This document shows positions 19,597 through 27,784 of a stretch of 38,685 nt of DNA, piece by piece; within the stretch, counting starts at the first letter, position 1, and each line of letters starts with the position of its first letter. The stretch spans positions 1-38,685 of the forward strand of contig CADCWN010000285.1 in NCBI GenBank assembly GCA_902806415.1, given 5' to 3'. Position numbers and translations under genes: made by a program. The DNA comes from an uncultured Thermomicrobiales bacterium. Its GTDB lineage: Bacteria; Chloroflexota; Chloroflexia; Thermomicrobiales; CADCWN01. The notes beneath the pieces are model-generated. The model saw only the letters and a program-made list of their open reading frames with translations, had not been told where the DNA came from and searched no databases.

Positions 19597-19705
19597 TCGC
19601 TAGTCCGTAGTCCGTAGTCCGTAGTGGTTACGATGGCGCTACGTGCGCTTCAAGCATATGGTTGGCCGCGAGAAACTACGGACTACGGACTACGGACTAC
19701 GGACT
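19595..19705. repeat. Heptamer hairpin element C
   Basis: Left arm 19595-19625 (AGTCGCT then 3x AGTCCGT then AGT) and right arm 19675-19705; 31-bp inverted repeat, 2 mismatches; 49-nt loop. Confidence 0.9.
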
Positions 19706-19719
19706 CACCCAGGGGGGCC

Positions 19720-21144
19720 ATGTCCATCCGTCTCCGCCTGACCCTGCTCTATACCGCGATCCTGGCGCTGACGCTGCTGACATTCAGCGTGGTGCTCTAC
19801 ATCACGGTCGATCGAACCACGTTCGGGGTCCTGCAAGATGGGTTGAAGGCCGACGCAGCCCGGCTGACCGATGCGAAAGATTTCAAGTTGTCGAATGTGG
19901 CCTATATCCCGGCGGCCAAGGGTTCGACAAACCCGTATGTCGAAACCCTCGATCTCGTCGGTAATCTGCGCGATCGCACGGCGAATACCATTTACGAAGG
20001 GATCGAACTGCCCCCGCTCGGGGACAATGAATTGCGGCAACTCCGCGGCACCGAGCCGGTCTATAGTCAGGTCACGCTCGGATCCGACCGCTGGCTCGTC
20101 TACAACGTCCCCGCGAAGGACAGCACGGGCAGGGAAGGGATTGTGCGCGTCGCACGACCAATAGACAACCAACTCTCCTCGCTCGAAACTTTGCGCCGCT
20201 ACCTGATTATCGCGGGGGTCATCGCTGTGGCGCTCGCGTTTGGCGTCGGGTTTCTGCTGGCGCGCACCGCCCTGCGGCCGATCGGCCAGATTACCGCGAC
20301 CGCCCGCGCGATCGAGACGAGCCGGGATTTCGGGCGGCGCGTCGATCACCACGGGCCGGAGGACGAGGTCGGGCAACTCTCCACCACGCTGAACGCGATG
20401 CTCGCCGCGCTCCAGGCGGCGTATCAGCAGACCGAGGGGGCGTTGCAGGCGCAGCGGCGTTTCATCGCCGACGCCTCCCACGAGTTGCGCACCCCCCTGA
20501 CGACGATTCGCGGCAATCTGGGCCTCCTCGGTCGCACTCCGCCGATCGGCGAGGACGACCGGCGCGCGGCACTCGGCGATATGGTCGAGGAATCGGAGCG
20601 GATGAGTCGACTGATCGACAATCTGCTGGCCCTCGCCCGCGCCGACTCGGGGATGCCGCTGCGCGCGCTCCCCGTCCCGCTCGAGCCGTTGCTCGCGGAT
20701 GTTTGTCGCCAGGCGCGACTGATCGCCCCGGGCCGCGCGATCGCCTGCTCCAGCCCGCTGGCCGCCGCGCTCGGCGATCCCGATGCGCTGAAGCAGACGT
20801 TGCTGATCCTGCTCGACAACGCGATCAAGCATACGCCGGCCGAGGCCGATATCCAGATCACTGGCGGGGCCAACGTGCGGGAGGTGACGATCGCCGTGCG
20901 GGATGGCGGGCCGGGGATCGCGCCAGCGATTCGCCCGCACCTCTTCGAGCGCTTCTCGCGCGCCGATGTCGCGCGCACCGGCGGCGGGGCGGGCCTCGGG
21001 CTGGCGATCGCCCGCGCACTGACCGAAGGGCAGGGCGGCACGATCGCGGTGGAGAGTATGCATGGTCAGGGCAGCACCTTCACCGTAACCCTCCCGCGCG
21101 CCGCGCTCGACCCTGTGCTCCCCTCGATCGCCGCCGGGCAATAG
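19720..21144 (+). CDS. Sensor histidine kinase with HAMP domain
   Basis: N-terminal TM, HAMP, FIADASHELRTPLTTIRGNL, NAIKHTP, GGAGLGLAIARAL; start at ATG 19720 behind AGGGGGG. Confidence 0.95.
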   Translation: MSIRLRLTLLYTAILALTLLTFSVVLYITVDRTTFGVLQDGLKADAARLTDAKDFKLSNVAYIPAAKGSTNPYVETLDLVGNLRDRTANTIYEGIELPPLGDNELRQLRGTEPVYSQVTLGSDRWLVYNVPAKDSTGREGIVRVARPIDNQLSSLETLRRYLIIAGVIAVALAFGVGFLLARTALRPIGQITATARAIETSRDFGRRVDHHGPEDEVGQLSTTLNAMLAALQAAYQQTEGALQAQRRFIADASHELRTPLTTIRGNLGLLGRTPPIGEDDRRAALGDMVEESERMSRLIDNLLALARADSGMPLRALPVPLEPLLADVCRQARLIAPGRAIACSSPLAAALGDPDALKQTLLILLDNAIKHTPAEADIQITGGANVREVTIAVRDGGPGIAPAIRPHLFERFSRADVARTGGGAGLGLAIARALTEGQGGTIAVESMHGQGSTFTVTLPRAALDPVLPSIAAGQ

Positions 21145-21259
21145 CCGAGTTCCCCGCTCGTTGTTCGCACCATCCAGGGTGTTGGCTGCGATGTGCTATC
21201 TGCGTGGGTAGCACGTCAGCCGCCCGTGCCGCGAACCCCTCAGACGGTCGGATGGCGCT

Positions 21260-21325
21260 CTTAGCTCCCTCTCAGCTTCTCCTCAGCGAACGCTCAGCGG
21301 ATCATCAGCGAAATCTCAGTCTCGG
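21260..21325. promoter_or_regulatory. Tandem OmpR/PhoB-type half-site array (6 copies, exact 11-bp period)
   Basis: CTTAGCTCCCT CTCAGCTTCTC CTCAGCGAACG CTCAGCGGATC ATCAGCGAAAT CTCAGTCTCGG. Confidence 0.75.
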
Positions 21326-21499
21326 TTTAAAGAACTCACAGTTTCCCACCCTATCCTTCATTTAGGTGGTGGTGCAACGGGGCGAGCAACGTGACCGACG
21401 ACTGGAAATCGTGGTGTACGAAGTCCCTCGCCGATCGCTTTGTAGATGGATCACCCTGCCCCTGGCAGAGCGGCATATGATTGCGGAAGGCGGCCAACC

Positions 21500-22159
21500 A
21501 TGACGACCACAACCATGACCCCCGACCCTGAACTCGACTTACTCGACGATCTGACCCTTCTGGGCGAGGCGCAGCGTGGCTCGACCGGCGCCTTCAACGC
21601 CCTGGTGCGACGATACGAACGGTCTGTCCATAACGTGGCGGTCCGACTCGTCGGGCGTACCGGGGCGGCGGACGAGGTCACCCAGGATACATTTCTGCGC
21701 GCGTACAACGCCCTCGATCGTTTCCAGGGCGGCGATTTCCGCCCGTGGGTGCTGCGGATCGCGACGAACCGCTCCTATGACGAACTGCGGCGGCGGCGGC
21801 GCGCGCCGGACTCTTTCGAGGAATTGGCGTACGAGCCGCCGCTGGCCTGGACCACCCTCTCGCGGCACGAAGACCCGATGGCGCGCGTGGAACGCCTCGA
21901 ACTTGCGGAAACCCTGGCGGCGGCGTTGGCGCAACTCCCATTCGACCAGCGGGTTGCCGTCGTCCTCAGCGACGTGCAAGGCTACCCGTATGACGAAATT
22001 TCCACGATCATCGGCGTGCCATACGGCACGGTGAAGTCGCGGCTGAGTCGCGCCCGCGCGCGTCTGCGAACCATCCTGGGTGGGCGCGAGCAGCCCGATA
22101 GGCGACGCACGCCTGTCGGCGGCGAGCATCGGTTCGCCGCGACGAAAGTGGCGAGTTAG
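21500..22159 (+). CDS. ECF sigma factor (sigma-E-like)
   Basis: GAFNALVRRYERSVHNVAVRLVG, DEVTQDTFLRAYNALDRFQGGDFRPWVLRIATNRSYDELRRRRR, LPFDQRVAVVLSDVQGYPYDEISTIIGVPYGTVKSRLSRARARLR. Confidence 0.95.
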   Translation: MTTTTMTPDPELDLLDDLTLLGEAQRGSTGAFNALVRRYERSVHNVAVRLVGRTGAADEVTQDTFLRAYNALDRFQGGDFRPWVLRIATNRSYDELRRRRRAPDSFEELAYEPPLAWTTLSRHEDPMARVERLELAETLAAALAQLPFDQRVAVVLSDVQGYPYDEISTIIGVPYGTVKSRLSRARARLRTILGGREQPDRRRTPVGGEHRFAATKVAS

Positions 22160-22432
22160 CGCGCCGCCGACACATCTTCGTTCGGGCCGATCTCCATCCT
22201 GGGCAAGCGGTTCAAGGAGACTAGCAAGCGCGGCTACGCGCCGTGGTGGTTCGGGCGACAGTCGGGATGGAGTAGCGGCATGGGTCGCGTTCTACCCCTA
22301 CTGGCGCCTCTTCCACAGCGCCGCCTCGCCGTCATCGACCAGCACCGGCGGGAGTTTCTGGCCTACCCAGTCGCTACAGCGTCCCGCGCGTGCTGCTGAC
22401 TGTGGGAGGGGAGATGGAAGTCGCCACGACCC

Positions 22433-23884
22433 TTATAGTCCGGTCAGTTCGCGTCCGCGTGTGAGTAACTCCTGCACCCGTTCCGGCGAGTGCGCCTCGG
22501 CATACAGGCGCAGCACCGGCTCGGTGCCTGAGAACCGGATAAGCAGCCAACTGCCATCCTCCAGGAGGTATTTGAGGCCGTCGTCATCTTTGAGCCGGAC
22601 GATCGGCACCCCGGCCAGCCGTTTCGGGGCTGCGGCACGAATCCTAGCCGTCGCGGCGTCGGCCTGCTCGGGGTGACAAGGGAGGTCGAGACGCTCGTAG
22701 GACCACTTGCCGACGCGCGCTTCGAGTTCGGTGAGGGCGGTATCGAGCGTCCCGCCGCGACCGACGACCAGTTCCAGGAGGAAGAGCGCGGAGAGGATAC
22801 CGTCGCGGTATGGCACATGGTTGCGGAAGGCGAAGCCGCCGGTTTCCTCCCCGGCGATGATCGCGTCGTGCTCATGGAAGACCGGGGCCATCGCCGTGAA
22901 GCCGACCGACGTCTCGAAGACCGGCACATTGAAGTGTTCGGCGATAACGTCGATCATCGCCGTGCCGTTCAGCGATTTCACGATCGGCCCGCTCCAGCCG
23001 CGCGTCTCCAGCAGGTAGAGGGTCAGCAGCGCGAACAGGGTCTGCCCATTGATATAGGCACCATCCCGACCGATCACGCCGAGCCGATCGGCGTCACCAT
23101 CGAGCGCGAAGCCCAGGGCAGAGTTGCCGTCTTGCACCACGCGCGTGAGTCGGCCGAGATTGGCAGCGATCGGCTCCGGCCCGCGAATATTCGGGAAGAG
23201 TGGATTGGCGACGCCGTTCATCTCGATGATCTTCGTCGCCCCTTCGGCGAAGAGCGCGGGGAGAATGCCGGCACCGGAGCCGTACATCGCGTCCACGACG
23301 ACGGTGAGGCCGGCACCGCGCAGGGCATCGAGATCGAAATGCTGCCGCAAGCCTTCGAGATAGCTCTCCAGCGGGTTGATCCGATCGAGGTTCCCGTCGT
23401 CCTCGGCGGCGTCCAGCGCGCGGCGCGGCGGCTCATCGCCGCTCGCCGCGAGGGTGACCAGGCGATCCTCGATCGCGTGCAGGAATGCGGCGGAGGCCGG
23501 TGCGCCGTTCTGTGCGTGGATCTTGATCCCGTTGTACTGGGCGGGGTTGTGGGACGCGGTGATGACCATCCCACCGTCGGCCCCGCGCTCGACGATCGCC
23601 TGGCTGACCACCTGCGATGGGATCGGACGATTGCAGAGATAGACGTGGATATCGTGCGCAGCGAGGACTTCGGCGGCGGCGGCGGCGAAGCGCGCCGAGT
23701 TGAAACGCGTATCGTAGCCGATGACGAGCGCAGGTGTGTCGGCAGTATCCCCAGTCTCCAGCGCGCTGCGGGCGCGGAGTTCGAGGGCGAGCGCCTGGCT
23801 CACCCGGCGGACGGCGGCGAACGTGAAGTCCTCGGCGATGATGCCGCGCCAACCGTCTGTTCCGAAACGCGGCGCGTCAGGCAT
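22433..23884 (-). CDS. Phosphoglucomutase/phosphomannomutase family protein
   Basis: FGTDGWRGIIAEDF, MVITASHNPAQYNGIKI, ALDGDADRLGVI, GEETGGFAF, RFSGTEPVLRLY. Confidence 0.96.
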   Translation of the reverse strand: MPDAPRFGTDGWRGIIAEDFTFAAVRRVSQALALELRARSALETGDTADTPALVIGYDTRFNSARFAAAAAEVLAAHDIHVYLCNRPIPSQVVSQAIVERGADGGMVITASHNPAQYNGIKIHAQNGAPASAAFLHAIEDRLVTLAASGDEPPRRALDAAEDDGNLDRINPLESYLEGLRQHFDLDALRGAGLTVVVDAMYGSGAGILPALFAEGATKIIEMNGVANPLFPNIRGPEPIAANLGRLTRVVQDGNSALGFALDGDADRLGVIGRDGAYINGQTLFALLTLYLLETRGWSGPIVKSLNGTAMIDVIAEHFNVPVFETSVGFTAMAPVFHEHDAIIAGEETGGFAFRNHVPYRDGILSALFLLELVVGRGGTLDTALTELEARVGKWSYERLDLPCHPEQADAATARIRAAAPKRLAGVPIVRLKDDDGLKYLLEDGSWLLIRFSGTEPVLRLYAEAHSPERVQELLTRGRELTGL

Positions 23885-24379
23885 GGACACTCCATAGCCG
23901 TGCGGCGGACCTAGAGCACCGCCTCGGGTAGTTATCAATTTGTCGGTGCCTCTTCTCGTCGATCATCGCGATATTCGGATCGCGAAGGTGAGAAGGGGCA
24001 GCGCCGCGATCGGATGATACTCGCGCTGATGGTCGCTCCACGCGATCGGGGCCTCCCGCGTTGTGGGGACGGCACGCCGCATTGCGCCCCAATCTTCTGC
24101 CCAACAGCGATTGGCACGATTACTACCGCCGCTCCTCGGGACGCGCGCCACAGACACCCCTTCGTCGTTGTCCAGCGCCGCTCTTGGGCGGCGGGAGCGG
24201 TCGGCCCGTTGACCAGCCGTGGACAGTTCGCGAGCAGCATTGTCATCGTTTGCAGGGGAACGTCTGGTAGGCACGTATGAGGAAATAGGCTACCACAGGG
24301 GATCGTCGGGGACAAGGATGCGGTTATAGGAAATAGGTCCGTCCGTGCAAGTTTCGGGCCGGATGGGGTGGTCGGCACG

Positions 24380-24856
24380 CTAGAGGCGATCCAATTTTTC
24401 ATCGAGCCAGGAACCAAACAACCGCTCGGCCAGGCGTTGCCAATTGCCGCCGTTTCCGCGATCGACCATGCCCTGGCCTGTATCGACGCGAGGCGACTCG
24501 CCGTGCTGCTCCCTGTCGGCCCTGTCGCCACGACCGGCTGTTTCTGGTGCGTTGAATGGGGCCGAGGGGTCGAACGTGGGGAGATCGGTATAGAGTTCGA
24601 CCGCCGCCTTCGTCGCTTGGCGGGTTGAGGTGGCGCGCTCGGCGGCGCGCTCGGCAGCGATGACCTCGTAGGGGGAGCGACCGGCCAGATCGACGCGCGG
24701 TGTGAGCTGCCATTCGTGGTAAGCGCGAACGAACCAGCGTCGGCGATCGGCGAGATCGAGTGTCGCGCCCGGCGGCAGATCTTGGAGTGCACGGGAACAG
24801 CTGCGCACGAGATAGACCGCCAGTTCGCCGAGGAGACGTTTCTCTTGCGGCCCCAT
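24380..24856 (-). CDS. Hypothetical protein
   Basis: ORF from ATG 24856; WFVRAYHEWQLTPRVDLAGRSPYEVIAAER resembles small helical DUFs; Pro/Asp-rich tail. Confidence 0.5.
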   Translation of the reverse strand: MGPQEKRLLGELAVYLVRSCSRALQDLPPGATLDLADRRRWFVRAYHEWQLTPRVDLAGRSPYEVIAAERAAERATSTRQATKAAVELYTDLPTFDPSAPFNAPETAGRGDRADREQHGESPRVDTGQGMVDRGNGGNWQRLAERLFGSWLDEKLDRL

Positions 24857-25032
24857 GCGCTTCTCCGTCAACGCGGCTGATGCGAGCCGCCGCCCCCGCT
24901 CGTCGCCGCCCCGTCCATTGCCTGCTGACTCTGCCGATAATCGTAGCACGCGGATCGGGCTTTGCCAACGGGGAATCCGTGCGTGCCGACCGCCTCCGGT
25001 CGCCTGGGCGCTGTCTCTCCCATTGTACTCGT

Positions 25033-27558
25033 TCACGGCAAGCGGACGCTGACAAGCCCATCATCGGTGAGCAGATAAGCGGTGTTCGCCTTCTCGTCGA
25101 CCGCGATCTCACGCGCATTGGTGAACGTTTTCGCATCGGGTGCGGGTTTGTAGACGGTGATCTGCGTGCCATCGCGGCCCATCCGAACGATCCGGCCCTC
25201 CCGCGCATCGAGCAGATAGAGCCATTTGCCCTCGAGTGTCGAGGCGATCGCGGTCGCCCCCGCCAGCGGTGGCACCACCGCCGGGGATAGTGTTGCTTTC
25301 ACTTCGCCCTGATAGAGGTCGAGCACGCGCCCATCCGAGAGGAGCGCATAAATATCGGCGTCGATGGTGAAATCAACCGCCAGATTGAGATCGGCGTTCG
25401 TCTTCGACGACGACCACGGCTGTGGCGACTGATTGAAGGCCCCGGCTGCCCATTTGATGATCTGACCGCGTTCCGCTTCGAGAATGTAGAGATTGCCGAC
25501 GAAGCTCTCGACGGCGGTCGCCTTGCGGCCATTCGCCGCGAGCGGGCTCATCGTCCAGGCGCCGGCGTTGTCGCGCACGAAGCCTTGCGTCTCGCTATAG
25601 GCGAACAGGTTGGTCTCGCGCCAGGCGATGCCGAGCAGTGCGCCAGCGGCGGTGCCGCCGATCAGGTCGCCCTTTACCAGGATCTTCGTCAGGGTGCCAC
25701 GCCCATCGGCCAGGTACACCGTGCCATTGGCGAAGACATACTGCTTGCCACCCCCGACGACGATCTGCGGTCGGGCGTTCACGGCGAGCGCGCCGGGCGG
25801 CAATGCCCCGAGCACGTTGACGGCGTCCGGTGCGAGTCGCTGGATCCCGCCCACCTGATCCCTCGCCGCGTTGATCGCCGCCGCCTCGGCGGCGATCCGC
25901 TCCTGACGGCCCGGCTTGTCGGCGGCGGGGATATTCTTGAGTTGTTCGGGAAGGGCGAGGAGTTGTACGTGCGCGGCCTGGCGGTCGGGCAGCGCGCTTG
26001 CCGCTTCGCGTGCCTGGGCGACTTGCGCGAGGGCACCGTCGAAGCGCGCCTGCTCGACGCGCGCCTGATGGTTGCGGAGCGACACGAGCAGCACCGCCAC
26101 GAAGACGAGCAATCCCACCAGCAGAATCAACGGCAATGCCCGCCCGAACGGTAGCCCGCCCGCCCGATAGCGCTCCAGCCCACCGAGCGGCCAGACGCGC
26201 TTGCGCCCGTCGTCGAGATGGCGATCGTCGCGGCGACGCCCGCCCGATGGCAGAACCCGCTCCACAATCGTGCCGATACCGAGGAGCGGGAGCGCGACGA
26301 GGGAGCCGAGCGCGCCAAACGGATTCGCGCGGTGCGCGCGGCGGCGCGATGGGAGTATGTCATCGAGCGGGCCGTGCTCTGTGCCGCGCACGCCGCGCGG
26401 GGCGCTGTTCGCCGTCTGTGCGACCACGCGCTGGTGGTGGCGCTGCGGGGCCTCGACGTAGTCCTCTTCCCAACCTTCATCGCCTTCGTCGCCTTCGGCC
26501 CTGGTCTCGAATTCGGGTCGCAGGTGGCCCGTGGGAATGCTCATCGCGGAGATAGTCCGCTCGTCGTCGGTGCCACTTTCCAGGGCGTCGCGCAGTGTGC
26601 TGCCATCGTCGGACACCGCTTCCGCCCGAGCGGATTGGGGGCGAGTATGACGTTCGCCGAAGCGGGGCCAGGGGATGATCCGGGAACGTTCACGCATCTC
26701 CCGTAGATTGCGCCCAAACCACCCCTCGTCCTCAGTGGCCTCGCCGTCATCGGCAAGGGTGGTCGGCTCGTTGTCGTCCGACTCAGAGCCGTGATGGCTT
26801 GTCGGGTAGCCCGCGCCCTCGGTGATCGTCGGCGCGATCGACGTGGCATAGGCGGTCGCGAGTCCGTGCTGTTCGGAGAGATCGACCAGGAACTCGACCG
26901 CCGCCACTGGATCGTCCGCGAGCAGCGGCCCGAGGGCGCTCCCTTCTGGAAGAAGGCGTGCGATATTCGAGGTACACAGGGTGATCAGGTCGCCATCCTC
27001 CAGCGTGGCCCGGAAGAAGAGCGGGGCGGTCGCCTCGGTCGCCCCGAGCCCCTGCCGGTCGTCGCGCGCGTGCGGCTGGTAGTCGCTCGCCCAGGTTGCC
27101 AGATCGGGCAGGGTAATCGGTACCCCGCCCTGGGAGAGGATCAATTGCGTCGGCGGCACCTGACAGATCAGCACTTCCTCCGCGCGCACGAGGAGGCAGG
27201 TTAGCCCGAGGAGGACGCGATGACCGGGTGTGGTGCTGAGGTTCTGCTGGTAGAGGGCTAGATTGGCCGCGTCGATCGCCGTCGTCAAGGCGGTGAGCGG
27301 ATCGCGCGCCGCGCTCGCGGTGTAAATATCCCGGATCGCCTTGACCACACCGGCCCCGACCGACGCTGCTCGCGGAGAGTGCTCGACCGACTCGACGATG
27401 ACGCAGAGTTGATCCTTCGAGGCTCCCCGTTCACTAGACGCGACCTCCGCCACGAGGAGCCGTGGTGAACGCCCCTCGCCCTGGGCGTCGTCGGTGGAGA
27501 ACTCGGCCTGGCCCGCTTCGCCGGTGATGATCCTCGTGCGTTCGCGATTCGCTGTCAT
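25033..27558 (-). CDS. Predicted PP2C-fold pseudophosphatase - TM - beta-propeller protein
   Basis: PP2C-like N-terminus without metal-binding Asp; acidic linker; TM LPLILLVGLLVFVAVLLVSL; C-terminal NHL/WD-like repeats (KWLYLLDAREGRIVRMGRDG). Confidence 0.7.
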   Translation of the reverse strand: MTANRERTRIITGEAGQAEFSTDDAQGEGRSPRLLVAEVASSERGASKDQLCVIVESVEHSPRAASVGAGVVKAIRDIYTASAARDPLTALTTAIDAANLALYQQNLSTTPGHRVLLGLTCLLVRAEEVLICQVPPTQLILSQGGVPITLPDLATWASDYQPHARDDRQGLGATEATAPLFFRATLEDGDLITLCTSNIARLLPEGSALGPLLADDPVAAVEFLVDLSEQHGLATAYATSIAPTITEGAGYPTSHHGSESDDNEPTTLADDGEATEDEGWFGRNLREMRERSRIIPWPRFGERHTRPQSARAEAVSDDGSTLRDALESGTDDERTISAMSIPTGHLRPEFETRAEGDEGDEGWEEDYVEAPQRHHQRVVAQTANSAPRGVRGTEHGPLDDILPSRRRAHRANPFGALGSLVALPLLGIGTIVERVLPSGGRRRDDRHLDDGRKRVWPLGGLERYRAGGLPFGRALPLILLVGLLVFVAVLLVSLRNHQARVEQARFDGALAQVAQAREAASALPDRQAAHVQLLALPEQLKNIPAADKPGRQERIAAEAAAINAARDQVGGIQRLAPDAVNVLGALPPGALAVNARPQIVVGGGKQYVFANGTVYLADGRGTLTKILVKGDLIGGTAAGALLGIAWRETNLFAYSETQGFVRDNAGAWTMSPLAANGRKATAVESFVGNLYILEAERGQIIKWAAGAFNQSPQPWSSSKTNADLNLAVDFTIDADIYALLSDGRVLDLYQGEVKATLSPAVVPPLAGATAIASTLEGKWLYLLDAREGRIVRMGRDGTQITVYKPAPDAKTFTNAREIAVDEKANTAYLLTDDGLVSVRLP

Positions 27559-27635
27559 GGCATCCCCCTGAACGTACACTGACCGCCTCGCTCGCGGTCG
27601 CTGCCGAGCGCCCGGGATTCTGCGGACACCAAGGG

Positions 27636-27658
27636 ACGGTGTGGAACCCTCACACCGT
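27636..27658. promoter_or_regulatory. Perfect 8-bp inverted repeat in the 25033-27558 leader
   Basis: ACGGTGTG-gaaccct-CACACCGT. Confidence 0.4.
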
Positions 27659-27683
27659 TCATCGCGACACCACGCCGCAATAG

Positions 27684-27721
27684 TGTACGTACATTATATC
27701 GGGATGTGTCCCTGCTGTCCA
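27684..27721 (-). promoter_or_regulatory. Sigma70-type promoter with a palindrome at the predicted start site
   Basis: Minus strand TGGACA (27716-27721) - 17 bp - TATAAT (27693-27698); TGTACGTACA palindrome at 27684-27693. Confidence 0.65.
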
Positions 27722-27784
27722 GCAGGGAGTGACCTCGGATGCAGGGCGTGTACGAACGCAGAAGCACGCGCCCACGACGAGCGG

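Noticed and set aside
22160-22400. In-frame open extension after the sigma-factor TAG (possible read-through domain or anti-sigma remnant)
   Set aside because: About 78 codons open in GC-rich DNA is expected by chance; the translation shows no recognisable domain or TM.
23935-24379. Small ORFs on both strands between the phosphohexomutase and the hypothetical gene; 10-bp direct repeat AGGAAATAGG at 24280 and 24328
   Set aside because: No convincing RBS plus domain; the short direct repeat alone could be chance.
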